From: Helicobacter saguini
GTDB lineage: Bacteria; Campylobacterota; Campylobacteria; Campylobacterales; Helicobacteraceae
Length of the DNA stretch: 36,148 nucleotides
Assembly (NCBI RefSeq): GCF_000762875.2
Contig: NZ_JRMP02000024.1
Span: forward strand, 1-36,148
Direction of reading: 5' to 3'
A program made the position numbers and the translations under genes. The notes beneath the pieces are model-generated. The model saw nothing but the letters and a program-made list of their open reading frames with translations. It made no database searches and had not been told where the DNA came from. Positions 1 through 7,619 of this stretch are shown here, piece after piece. Each line of letters begins with the position of its first letter. Position 1 is the first letter of the stretch.

Positions 1-107
1 AACTTGCTATCGTTACCCTTGCAATCCTTAATCATTCTTTGAAAATTATGCAACACAATATCACATAAGCAATTTTCTAAACATTCAATTTCATTTTTAG
101 AAATCAT
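1..107 (-). CDS. Hypothetical protein, N-terminal part only
   Basis: An open frame starts with ATG at 107 on the minus strand and runs off the left edge; 35 residues are visible (MISKNEIECLENCLCDIV...). A strong Shine-Dalgarno (GGGGGG run, complement of 111-117) lies just upstream, and the start overlaps the end of the preceding gene by 11 bases, which suggests translational coupling. It ends in NDSK inside the window, so it also carries the dispersed motif. I do not recognise a family. It is the fourth gene of the operon that starts with the recombinase at 2476. Confidence 0.5.
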   Translation of the reverse strand, partial: MISKNEIECLENCLCDIVLHNFQRMIKDCKGNDSK

Positions 108-570
108 TTCGCCCCCCTTGCTTTTTACCCTTAAGAATGTTATTAATTTCATTCCAAGCCTTAAATTTATCCAACTTGCTATCCTTGCTATCATTAGAAT
201 CCATTCTATACCTTGCAATGAAACCGACAAAATCCACATTGTCAAAATCTATAGAATCTAAATCGTTTTTAATAGATTCAGAATCCTGCGTAAAATCTAC
301 ATTATCCAAAAGATAATCATTTATAGAATCTAGCTTCTCTAAACTAGATTCTAGCAATTCATTATCACTTACGCCCGACAACTTATCACTAAATAAATCC
401 GCTTCCTTTTGCATTATTTCAAAACTTAGATTTATAGAATCTAGCATTTTGTCAATATGCTTTTTTAAAAACTTAGATTCATTCTTGTTTAAATCCAAAC
501 TTCCAAAATATACCTTAATGTGACCTTTTACTTGCATTTTAAAGTATTCCAACATTTCATTATTTAGCAT
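97..570 (-). CDS. Hypothetical acidic protein of the recombinase operon
   Basis: 157 residues, soluble, rich in Asp, Ser, Lys and Asn, with several DS/ES motifs (LDSIN, LESSLEKLDSIND, SNDSKDSK). The heptad-like leucine spacing in the first 90 residues suggests helices or a coiled coil. No signal peptide or membrane segment is visible. Its ATG overlaps the stop of the upstream 54-residue gene in an ATGCTAA arrangement, so the two are very likely co-translated. Third gene after the tyrosine recombinase. I recognise no family; its position suggests an accessory protein of an integrative element, which is inference from context only. Confidence 0.6.
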   Translation of the reverse strand: MLNNEMLEYFKMQVKGHIKVYFGSLDLNKNESKFLKKHIDKMLDSINLSFEIMQKEADLFSDKLSGVSDNELLESSLEKLDSINDYLLDNVDFTQDSESIKNDLDSIDFDNVDFVGFIARYRMDSNDSKDSKLDKFKAWNEINNILKGKKQGGRNDF

Positions 571-728
571 ACTACACCCTTTGTATTATTTTCACTTTCA
601 ACTTTAACATTATCTAAAGTCTTATCTATTTCATTATTTGAAATTTCTAAGTCTTTGTTAATATCATCCACTAAACTACTTAAATCTTTAAAGCTATCTA
701 ATAAGTCTTTAAAATTTTCGCTTAACAT
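564..728 (-). CDS. Small hypothetical protein (54 aa) of the recombinase operon
   Basis: A short frame from ATG at 728 to TAA at 564-566 encodes 54 residues starting MLSENFKDLLDSFKDLSSL and ending KGVVC. It has a strong G-rich Shine-Dalgarno (complement of the C run at 735-740), starts 11 bases after the recombinase stop, and its stop codon overlaps the start of the next gene. These three facts support it as a real gene despite its size. It is acidic and predicted mostly helical. No family is recognised; a small DNA-binding or excisionase-like role is possible, but no helix-turn-helix is evident. Confidence 0.55.
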   Translation of the reverse strand: MLSENFKDLLDSFKDLSSLVDDINKDLEISNNEIDKTLDNVKVESENNTKGVVC

Positions 729-739
729 AATCCACCCCC

Positions 740-2476
740 CTAAAAGCTTAATGTATCGTTATTGATAGATTCTATATTTTGCATTTCGATTAATTCTTTT
801 AAATTTGTAGAATCTAATCGACTTGCTACAAAATCTAACTTAAAACTATCACTTGCTACCATTTGTAACTTATTATCACTTATCGTAATAAATTGTTTTA
901 TATATCCATTCCAAAAATCCATTATTTGCTTTTTTAGTGATATTAAATCAGATTCTAAATAAGCTAATCCACTTCCATTTGTAGCATTATGACCTAAACA
1001 TAATCTTAAATCCTCTATGCTAAAATTGTGTTTTTTTAAACGCATATCACTTAAAAGCGTTAAAAATGTTTTGCGTAATGAATGTGGATGCAAATTAAAG
1101 ATTTTTCTAAATTGCACCGCTATAACATTACAAAAAATCTCTTGATTCTTTTTTGTAGAATATTTGATTTTAGAATCTACATTATCAACCAGCTTTTTAC
1201 CACGTTCGCAACAAAAATAAGTTTTGTATAAACATTTTTCATTTAAATGAAATTGTCTCGCTACACTAAAAACAATTTTACGCACCGATTCATTATCACT
1301 TTTTAAATCTAGCAATTTCTTACATTTTCGAATAGCTAAAATTGTATTATATCTATACAATCGATTATGCGATAAATTTCTATCAAACACATATTTACTT
1401 ATTTTTTGCTTATGCAAATCTTGCAAAATCTTAAAAGCTAAATCATTCAATGGTAATGTAAAATCTTTTTTTGTTTTCATTTCATTACCACTAAACCTTA
1501 AAAGTCTTTTTTCAAAATCTACATTTTTCCATTCCATTAACGCAACATTACGTACACGCAATGGTACTAAAATCATAAATTGCAAAATCTTATAAATTAA
1601 AGTATCTTGCATATTTAGCTTATTATAAAGTTTAGAATTTATTTTTTTATTAAGAATTGCTATTAATTCATTTTCACTAAGTGATGATAATTTCTTATAT
1701 TCACAATTATATTTTTTATATGTTTTTTTAAAGTTTATATCTTTAAAAATATTTCTATCGATATATCTTTTTTCTTTTAAGTATTCAAATATACTTTTAT
1801 TAAGAATGAATACTTTTTTAGAAAATTTGATTTTCTTTGTTATTTTGTCAAGCCACATTCTTACAAACGCTTCAGTAACATTATTACATTTCACATTTTC
1901 AAAATATGGTAGCACGTGTAGCTTAAACATTCTTTTATAATTTGCAATCGTTTCATTCCTTAAATCCTTGCTTTTTAAATACATTTCAAACGCTTCCAAA
2001 ATGTGTAAATCATTTTGATTTTTTTTCATAGTAAGATAATCTTTTAAAGATAGATAGCTATCTTTGAAATCCTTGCTATCTAGCACACTTTGCATTTCTT
2101 TTACCTTTGCAATGGCAGAATCTAAATCTAAGTTAGAATCTACCTTGCAAAGTGTTATCATTTGTGTTTTCTTATCTTTTGTGAATCTATACACAATATT
2201 AGCATTTACGCATTTTTTCGAGTATTGCAATAGCAAGGATAAGCCTTTGCATTCCTTGCAACTAATAAGCTTATTGTTTAAGCTTTTATGATTTAAGGCA
2301 GATTCTAAAAATTCTACCTTGCATTCACTTGCAAAACTTGCAAACAATCCACTTTTAGCATTTTTAAGCAATCTTAGATTTTTCCTTAAGTCGCTACCAT
2401 TATCCAAAATCTTAATCACAAATTCATAAGATTCAACAATATCCAACACGTCCGCTTTTGAATTAAAATTCAACAT
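740..2476 (-). CDS. Tyrosine recombinase / phage-type integrase
   Basis: 578 residues. The C-terminal catalytic domain carries the full tyrosine recombinase set: Arg307 in PLRVRNVALMEW (box I), a candidate beta-hairpin Lys near 336 (MKTKKDFTLPL), H465-S-L-R468 (box II), H496 in CLGHNATN and the nucleophile Tyr506 in GLAYLE, nine or ten residues after the His as usual. Residues about 150-245 fit a SAM-like core-binding domain. The first 140 residues are a poorly conserved N-terminal part with cysteines (SCKECKG, near 72-78). It should cut and rejoin DNA to integrate or excise an element or resolve a plasmid. ATG at 2476 follows a good Shine-Dalgarno (AAGGATAG). It heads a four-gene minus-strand operon. 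Longer than typical integrases (300-450 aa) because of the N-terminal part and a 70-residue tail. Confidence 0.88.
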   Translation of the reverse strand: MLNFNSKADVLDIVESYEFVIKILDNGSDLRKNLRLLKNAKSGLFASFASECKVEFLESALNHKSLNNKLISCKECKGLSLLLQYSKKCVNANIVYRFTKDKKTQMITLCKVDSNLDLDSAIAKVKEMQSVLDSKDFKDSYLSLKDYLTMKKNQNDLHILEAFEMYLKSKDLRNETIANYKRMFKLHVLPYFENVKCNNVTEAFVRMWLDKITKKIKFSKKVFILNKSIFEYLKEKRYIDRNIFKDINFKKTYKKYNCEYKKLSSLSENELIAILNKKINSKLYNKLNMQDTLIYKILQFMILVPLRVRNVALMEWKNVDFEKRLLRFSGNEMKTKKDFTLPLNDLAFKILQDLHKQKISKYVFDRNLSHNRLYRYNTILAIRKCKKLLDLKSDNESVRKIVFSVARQFHLNEKCLYKTYFCCERGKKLVDNVDSKIKYSTKKNQEIFCNVIAVQFRKIFNLHPHSLRKTFLTLLSDMRLKKHNFSIEDLRLCLGHNATNGSGLAYLESDLISLKKQIMDFWNGYIKQFITISDNKLQMVASDSFKLDFVASRLDSTNLKELIEMQNIESINNDTLSF

Positions 2477-2523
2477 TTTCTATCCTTAAGTTTAAATTTT
2501 TGTTTTCTTTGTTTCAAAAAAAC

Positions 2524-2620
2524 AAAAGAAACATTTAAAAGTTACTAAATGTAACATTTTTTTATTTTGTTACTAAATGTAACAATTTTCCAAAAAACGC
2601 TTTTTTTAAATGTTTCTTTT
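2524..2620. promoter_or_regulatory. Symmetric repeat cluster upstream of the recombinase
   Basis: Two copies of the 15-mer GTTACTAAATGTAAC (2541-2555 and 2569-2583, start-to-start 28 bases), each an inverted repeat with GTTAC/GTAAC arms, lie between a perfect 16-base inverted repeat AAAAGAAACATTTAAA (2524-2539) and TTTAAATGTTTCTTTT (2605-2620). The block sits 48 bases upstream of the recombinase start. Nested symmetry of this type fits an operator controlling the recombinase operon, or core and arm binding sites of the recombinase. Which of the two cannot be decided from sequence. Confidence 0.55.
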
Positions 2621-3163
2621 ATTTTTTTGTGCTTTTTTATTTTCGCAATTTCCTATACCCATTTTTAGATAGCGCGTTTTTTTGGCGTGAGTCCGCCCTT
2701 TGCAATTTTTTCAAAGGCAACGAACAACGACACACACGCATAAGTATTTTTTTTTCTATACACCATTTTCAGTGTAGCTGCGAATTTCGTATGTATGCAG
2801 GGACTTATAAACATCGCGGTCAGCCTGTAAATGCTTAAAACCATATTATGAAAACAAAATGTAGAATCTTGCAATCCTATCAATACTTAGTTTTGATTTA
2901 AGATTAATCTAAACAAAACTATAACTTAGGCTTCCATTCCCCGTTCCGCTCCCTTTTCATTACTTATAAAACCTAGATTCTATAAATAAAACACGTGCTA
3001 GAAACGCTAAGGGACTGGCGGGCATATATCCAAAACATCACACACAACATAACTCATTTTTTTAAAAAAAGCCTTATCTTATGTATGCAAGGGACTCGCT
3101 AATTCTGTTTTGTATTTCTACAAAAGCTACGCACCCCCATATTTAAAAGTCTTATTTTTCAAT

Positions 3164-3210
3164 ATAACTTTATTTTTGAATTTATAGTATTTCACTATAG
3201 ATAAAGTTAT
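3164..3210. repeat. Nested inverted repeat (cruciform/stem-loop)
   Basis: Perfect 10-base arms ATAACTTTAT (3164-3173) and ATAAAGTTAT (3201-3210) enclose a second perfect inverted repeat TATAGT (3183-3188) / ACTATA (3194-3199) with a 5-base loop. It lies in non-coding DNA between the recombinase operon and the histidine kinase. It could be a protein-binding site, a structured RNA element or part of an attachment site. Confidence 0.45.
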
Positions 3211-3313
3211 ACAACACTACTACAAACCATTCTAGCAATACCTTGCAATAGCTAAATAAGCAAAAAGGCTATAAAGTTACGATTATCTTAGAATCCGCGA
3301 ATTCTAAAATTTT

Positions 3314-3341
3314 AAGGCACTATCTTTAAAATAGCCTTTTT
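3314..3341 (+). terminator. Possible intrinsic terminator
   Basis: AAGGC (3314-3318) pairs with GCCTT (3334-3338) around an AT-rich loop that itself has TAT/ATA pairing, followed by a T run to 3341. The stem is short. There is no assigned gene upstream on the plus strand, so it would end an unannotated transcript from 2.6-3.3 kb, if real. Confidence 0.25.
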
Positions 3342-3570
3342 CAACAATGAAAAAAAAGTAAGATTTTTGAATGTGTAGAATCTAAAAGAATTTAAAATTT
3401 AAAAAACGCTTAAAACGCCCTTGTTGTCGGTATTTTGCTAACTTACAACTTTACTAACAATCCTTAATGGATTTTATATGCTTTTTTTGGCAGATTCTAA
3501 TGATTTAAGAATCAATGAATTTTAAAAGTGTGTATTTTTGGATATTTTGTAAGATTATTCTATCGTTTGA

Positions 3571-5340
3571 TTATTTTAAGTTTAGATTTTGGAGTTTTAG
3601 GGTGAAAAGAGCGCCTTTTTGTTTTGTTTTGTTTGGGTTAGATTCTATGATTTTGGAATCTAGATTCTGTGAGTTTGATTTTGTGTTTTTAGAATCTGCT
3701 TTGGAATCTAGGGGGGATTCTAAGGAAAAGGTGTGGTTTTGGGCGGAGATTTCGCCGCGTAGGTGGTTGATTACAAGTTCGCGCGACATATAAAGACCTA
3801 CGCCTGTGCCGCTACTTTTGTGCTTTGTAGTGAAATATGGCTCAAAAATTTTATCGATAATATCTTCATCAATACCGCCTGCGTTATCAAAATAGTTGAT
3901 TATCACATAATCTTGCGTTTTTTCCACATTGATAAAGCAGTGAAAATCGGGAGAGTTTTTTATTTTTTGTTTAGAATCTAACGCAGGATTTGTAATTTTA
4001 GATTCTATATTTTTTGTATGGATTGCTTCGCTGTCGCTCGCAATGACCCACCCCCCAGCCCCCCTCCGCAAGGGAGGGGGGCTATTAGTTTCCTTCATGC
4101 TTAAAGAATCTGCATTTTTAGATTCCACAAACGCATCCTTGCTATTACTAAAAAAAACAAAAAGCACCTGCATAAGCACATCTTTGCTACCAAAAAATAG
4201 AATCTCTTCACTTGATTCAAAATGCACAATGATATTTTGCGACTTTAGCATAGGCTTATTTAGGGCAATCGCCTCAGCAATCGCCACGCTCACATCAAAC
4301 TCCTGCATACCGCTATCCATACGAAAAAAATTGCGAAAATTATCAATCGTCCCACTCATATTTTGCGCGATATTTAGGGCAAGTTTTGTCTGCTTTTCCA
4401 TAGAATCTTTATTTAGCAGCCCGCGTTCAAACTTCATTTTTAGCCCCTGAATGACAAGCATCAAAGAGTTCAAGGGCTGCCGCCACTGATGTGCGATATT
4501 TTGTATCATTTCGCCCATACTTGCGAGCTTTGCTTGTGAATAAAGCAGCCTATCTTTTTGCTTTATCGTCTCAACTTGCGTATTTACTTCGTTTTGCAGA
4601 TTCGCATTTAGGCGGGATAATTCCTTTGTTGCGTTATCAAAAAGCTTCTTTAAATAAGAATTTAAACGCGAAATAAACTCCAAAACCACGCCACTAAGGC
4701 TAAAAATAATGCCAAAAACAAGCAAAGTAATGCAAATTAGCATTCCTAAAGTCGCGGAGTGAAAATTATCAGTCGTAACTTTCTCTTTTAAATATATAGA
4801 AGTTTGGATATTCATAATTTTTGTAGTGATATTATTCAAATTTAATAAGTTATTTAAAACTAAATCTCTATTTTCCTTAACTATTTTTGTATTTAATATA
4901 GAATCTATTTTGTTAATAAGTTGGCTTTTTTGAAACTTTAAATCTGCGATTTCATTCGCATTTTGGCTCAAAAATAATTCTTGATATAAATCATGTAGTT
5001 GCAAAAATAAGTATTGCCCAGCTGAATCTTCGCTTTGTAAATCTTTGTATGAGTTCCATAAAATAGAACTTTTTTTATGATTAATTATAGAATCTGTAGA
5101 TTCTATAGAATCTATTGTCTCAAGCAAATATTGATTTTGAAAGTCATTTAGCAGATTTGCTTCTTTTAAACTTTTTGGGAAATTATTATCAAATTCACTT
5201 TTCAAACCCTTAATACTCATATAAGCGACCAAAAATAAAATAAAAATGCCCACAGAAAAGATAAACGCAAGGAATTTTGTGTGAAAACGCAGTCGCAAAT
5301 TTGTATTTGAAATATCCTTATCATCGTAAAAAACAAACAT
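3571..5340 (-). CDS. Membrane sensor histidine kinase (orphan)
   Basis: 589 residues. TM1 about 21-44, an extracytoplasmic sensor region about 45-190, TM2 about 194-224, then a coiled coil and a HisKA domain with the phosphoacceptor H284 in the H-box NIAHQWRQPL. ATPase motifs: N-box NSKDAF (N399), G1 YFDNAGG (D485), F-box IFEPYFTTK, G2 GTGVGLYMSRE (511-521). All key residues are present, so it should be active. Two inserts interrupt the ATPase domain: residues about 405-465 contain a translated GC-rich palindromic element plus DSK repeats, and about 540-573 are DSK-rich. No response regulator gene is adjacent, so its partner is elsewhere. ATG at 5340 follows AAAGG. Divergent from the peptidase gene at 5425. 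The signal sensed is unknown. Confidence 0.85.
   Translation of the reverse strand: MFVFYDDKDISNTNLRLRFHTKFLAFIFSVGIFILFLVAYMSIKGLKSEFDNNFPKSLKEANLLNDFQNQYLLETIDSIESTDSIINHKKSSILWNSYKDLQSEDSAGQYLFLQLHDLYQELFLSQNANEIADLKFQKSQLINKIDSILNTKIVKENRDLVLNNLLNLNNITTKIMNIQTSIYLKEKVTTDNFHSATLGMLICITLLVFGIIFSLSGVVLEFISRLNSYLKKLFDNATKELSRLNANLQNEVNTQVETIKQKDRLLYSQAKLASMGEMIQNIAHQWRQPLNSLMLVIQGLKMKFERGLLNKDSMEKQTKLALNIAQNMSGTIDNFRNFFRMDSGMQEFDVSVAIAEAIALNKPMLKSQNIIVHFESSEEILFFGSKDVLMQVLFVFFSNSKDAFVESKNADSLSMKETNSPPPLRRGAGGWVIASDSEAIHTKNIESKITNPALDSKQKIKNSPDFHCFINVEKTQDYVIINYFDNAGGIDEDIIDKIFEPYFTTKHKSSGTGVGLYMSRELVINHLRGEISAQNHTFSLESPLDSKADSKNTKSNSQNLDSKIIESNPNKTKQKGALFTLKLQNLNLK
4019..4082. repeat. GC-rich palindromic element inside the histidine kinase gene
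   Basis: The sequence contains ATTGC (4022-4026) and GCAAT (4040-4044) around GCGA-type repeats, then a C-rich tract and a perfect hairpin GCCCCCCTCC (4058-4067), loop GCAAG, GGAGGGGGGC (4073-4082). It is far richer in GC than the surrounding gene and is read in frame as SPPPLRRGAGGWVIASDSEA. It lies between the N-box and G1 box, where the kinase fold normally has a flexible ATP lid. It looks like a dispersed palindromic element inserted into a coding sequence and retained in frame. Confidence 0.6.
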
Positions 5341-5368
5341 TTTTTAACCTTTATTTACGAAAAATATA

Positions 5369-5399
5369 ACTTTTAATTTTAGAATATTACTTTTAATTT
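5369..5399. promoter_or_regulatory. 20-bp-spaced direct repeat in a divergent promoter region
   Basis: ACTTTTAATTT occurs at 5369-5379 and again at 5389-5399, 20 bases apart (about two helical turns), in the 84-base region between the divergent kinase and peptidase genes. Such spacing fits a dimeric regulator binding one face of the helix. The sequence is very AT-rich, so chance is possible. Confidence 0.3.
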
Positions 5400-5424
5400 G
5401 TTGATTTTTGCTAAAGGATAAATT

Positions 5425-7413
5425 ATGAGTAAGGCTACAAAAAGTGTTACGAAAAGTAAAGTAGATTCTAAAAAATTGCAAGAAAAGATTACTAAAAGTA
5501 ACAAAAAAGATTCGCTAGCTTCTAAGAATGCGACCACTAAAGCTTTGACTTCCAAAGTAGATTCTAAAGATTCTAAAATAGATTCTAAAGATTCCAAAAA
5601 AGAAGCAAAAGCTATAGAATCTAAAACCATAAAACATAAAAAGTTAGATATTAAAGAATTAAATTTTGATTTAACTTCACTTTTTAAAAGCAATAAAGAT
5701 TTAGAATCTTTTTATAAGGGCTTAGATTCTAAGTTTAGTAATTTTCAAGGTGAATATCAAGGAAAGCTTGACAAGCTAGATTCTAGCGAGTTTAATAAGG
5801 CAATGGATGAGTATGAGAATCTTTGCGAAGATATCGGGGCGATAATGACTTATGTCTTTTTAAAATTTGCGGTTGATAGCAAAGAAAATGGCGCGATTTA
5901 CGCAGATTACGAGATGAAATGCAATGATTTGTATAGCAAGGTTATCTTTTTTGAGCTTGAGTTTGCGTCCTTAGATTCTAAAAAAATGCAAGATTTTATT
6001 AACAATTGTGGCAAATTTAAGTTTTTTTTAGAGAATCTGCGTGATAATAAAAAGCATAAATTGAGTTTGAAAGAAGAGCAAATTATCCTTAGTTTATCGC
6101 CTGTTGGCGTGGAAGCTTTCTCGCGGCTTTTTGATGAAAGCCTTGCAAATATGCGATTTAAGGGCGTTGAGAGCGATAGCGATGGCGTAATTAAAAAGAT
6201 AAATGAAGAGGAAATCCTTGCACTTTTGCATTCAAAATTTCGCAAAACTCGCAAAAAGGCACAGAAAAACTTTACAAAAGGGCTTTACAAAAATACACAC
6301 TTGCTAACCTACATCTTAAATATGGTGCGTAAAAATGTAGCAATTATGCAAAAATTACGCAAATATGAGCGTCCTGAGAGCTTTCGACACATTTCAAATC
6401 AAACGACACAAGAGAGCGTAGATTCTATGATTGAATGTGTGAATAAAAATATGGATTTGGTGCATAATTATTATCGTGTAAAGGGCGAGATTTTGGGCTT
6501 TCCGCTTAAAGATTTTGATAGATATGCACCCTTAGGTTTTGCTAAAAAAGATACTAAAATGAGTTTTGCTGACGCTTTGAATAACACGTTGGAATCTTTT
6601 GCAAAATTTAGCCCTAGATTCTATGAAATCGCTTTGAGAGCCGCACAAAATGGCTGGGTAGATTCTCACCCTAAACCTGCAAAGCGGGGCGGGGCGTTTT
6701 CGCATGGATGTGTGCCGCGAAGTCACCCTTATGTGTTACTAAACTACACAGGCAATCGCCGTGATGCCTTTACTATCGCCCATGAATTTGGTCATGCGAT
6801 ACACCAAGAGCTAAGCAAGATTCAAGGGACTTTAAACCATGATACGCCACTTACGACTGCGGAAACAGCGAGTGTTTTTGCGGAAATGTTACTTTTTCAC
6901 TCAATGAAAAAAAGTTTGGGTCGCAAAGAGTTGCTTGATATTTACGCAGGGAAAATCGAGGATATTTTTTCTACGATGTTTAGGCAAATTGTAATGACAA
7001 ATTTTGAGCGGCAGATTCACGCTGTTGAGGGCGAAATGAAAACAGAAGATTTTGATAGAATCTGGCTAGAGGAAAATAAAAAAATGTTTGGTCGCTCGGT
7101 CGAATTAACGAAAAATTACGCGCGCTGGTGGAGCTACATCCCACACTTTATCCACTCGCCATTTTACTGCTATGCGTATAGCTATGGGCAGCTTTTGGTG
7201 TTGGCACTTTTTGGACTTTATAAAAGTAGCGAAAATAAAGAGCAATTTATCGCCACATATATCGACTTTTTATCCGCTGGAGGTAGCCAAAGCCCACGCG
7301 ATTTAATACTAAAATTTGGCTTTGATGTGAATAAACCTGAATTTTGGAACATCGGCATAAAAGAGGTCAAAACCCTACTAAAAGAATTTGAAAAGTTGCT
7401 AAATGCGAATTAG
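5425..7413 (+). CDS. pepF: Oligoendopeptidase F family metallopeptidase (M3B)
   Basis: 662 residues. The zinc site is clear: H453-EFG-H457 in TIAHEFGHAIHQE, with third-ligand Glu480 in TAETASVFAEM. The C-terminal helical part (YAYSYGQLLVLALFG, SPRDLILKFGFD) is typical of PepF. It should hydrolyse short peptides in the cytoplasm; no signal peptide is present. The first 75 residues are a Lys/Ser/Asp-rich tail made largely of the dispersed motif (VDSKDSKIDSKDSKKEAK), absent from usual PepF proteins of about 600 residues. ATG at 5425 has a good Shine-Dalgarno (AAAGGATAA). It is monocistronic, ending in a motif-based hairpin at 7424-7455. Confidence 0.9.
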   Translation: MSKATKSVTKSKVDSKKLQEKITKSNKKDSLASKNATTKALTSKVDSKDSKIDSKDSKKEAKAIESKTIKHKKLDIKELNFDLTSLFKSNKDLESFYKGLDSKFSNFQGEYQGKLDKLDSSEFNKAMDEYENLCEDIGAIMTYVFLKFAVDSKENGAIYADYEMKCNDLYSKVIFFELEFASLDSKKMQDFINNCGKFKFFLENLRDNKKHKLSLKEEQIILSLSPVGVEAFSRLFDESLANMRFKGVESDSDGVIKKINEEEILALLHSKFRKTRKKAQKNFTKGLYKNTHLLTYILNMVRKNVAIMQKLRKYERPESFRHISNQTTQESVDSMIECVNKNMDLVHNYYRVKGEILGFPLKDFDRYAPLGFAKKDTKMSFADALNNTLESFAKFSPRFYEIALRAAQNGWVDSHPKPAKRGGAFSHGCVPRSHPYVLLNYTGNRRDAFTIAHEFGHAIHQELSKIQGTLNHDTPLTTAETASVFAEMLLFHSMKKSLGRKELLDIYAGKIEDIFSTMFRQIVMTNFERQIHAVEGEMKTEDFDRIWLEENKKMFGRSVELTKNYARWWSYIPHFIHSPFYCYAYSYGQLLVLALFGLYKSSENKEQFIATYIDFLSAGGSQSPRDLILKFGFDVNKPEFWNIGIKEVKTLLKEFEKLLNAN

Positions 7414-7423
7414 AAATATAAAG

Positions 7424-7455
7424 TATAGAATCTAAAACTTAAACAAGATTCTATA
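7424..7455 (+). terminator. Hairpin made of an inverted motif pair behind pepF
   Basis: Perfect 10-base arms TATAGAATCT (7424-7433) and AGATTCTATA (7446-7455) with a 12-base loop, starting 11 bases after the pepF stop. There is no long T run, so termination strength is uncertain. Both arms are copies of the dispersed motif. Confidence 0.4.
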
Positions 7456-7555
7456 AATTACCTCACTTTAAATATCAAAATAATAAAATAAATAAAATTA
7501 GTTACTTTTTGTTACATCAAATGTTAAATTTTTCAATAAAAATCCTAAAAATATG

Positions 7556-7588
7556 TTTTTTTTTTTTTGTCTAAAACTATGTTAGAAT
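7556..7588 (+). promoter_or_regulatory. Promoter with T13 tract before the two-gene cassette
   Basis: A run of 13 T (7556-7568) lies 14 bases upstream of a -10-like TAGAAT (7583-7588), 32 bases before the start at 7620. In Helicobacter promoters a homopolymer in this position can change length by slippage and alter transcription, so the cassette may be phase variable. The -10 assignment is by eye; TATGTT at 7579-7584 is an alternative. Confidence 0.45.
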
Positions 7589-7619
7589 GCTTACAATTTT
7601 AAAAGACAAAAGGGCAAAT

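Larger units (their letters stand above)
2477..3570. other. Intergenic region, about 1.1 kb, no convincing gene
   Basis: Apart from the repeat cluster at 2524-2620, this stretch contains only short frames with no Shine-Dalgarno and no protein-like character. Visible structure: a cruciform-like inverted repeat at 3164-3210; a possible terminator at 3314-3341; three related tracts built on GGGACT (near 2800, 3011 and 3091), two of them preceded by TATGTATGCA; and several DSK-type motif copies. I saw no tRNA, tmRNA or rRNA. An untranslated RNA, or the integration junction of the element, could lie here. Confidence 0.5.

Noticed and set aside
2629-2883. Short frames on both strands in the large intergenic region
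   Set aside because: Neither has a Shine-Dalgarno or protein-like composition, and both cross poly-T/poly-A tracts.
2477-3570. tRNA, tmRNA or other known RNA gene as an integration target
   Set aside because: I looked for T-loop sequences, CCA ends and tmRNA tag-peptide sequence and found none.
4043-4450. 135-codon frame opposite the histidine kinase
   Set aside because: It is antisense to conserved kinase motifs and begins within the palindromic element; no start signals.
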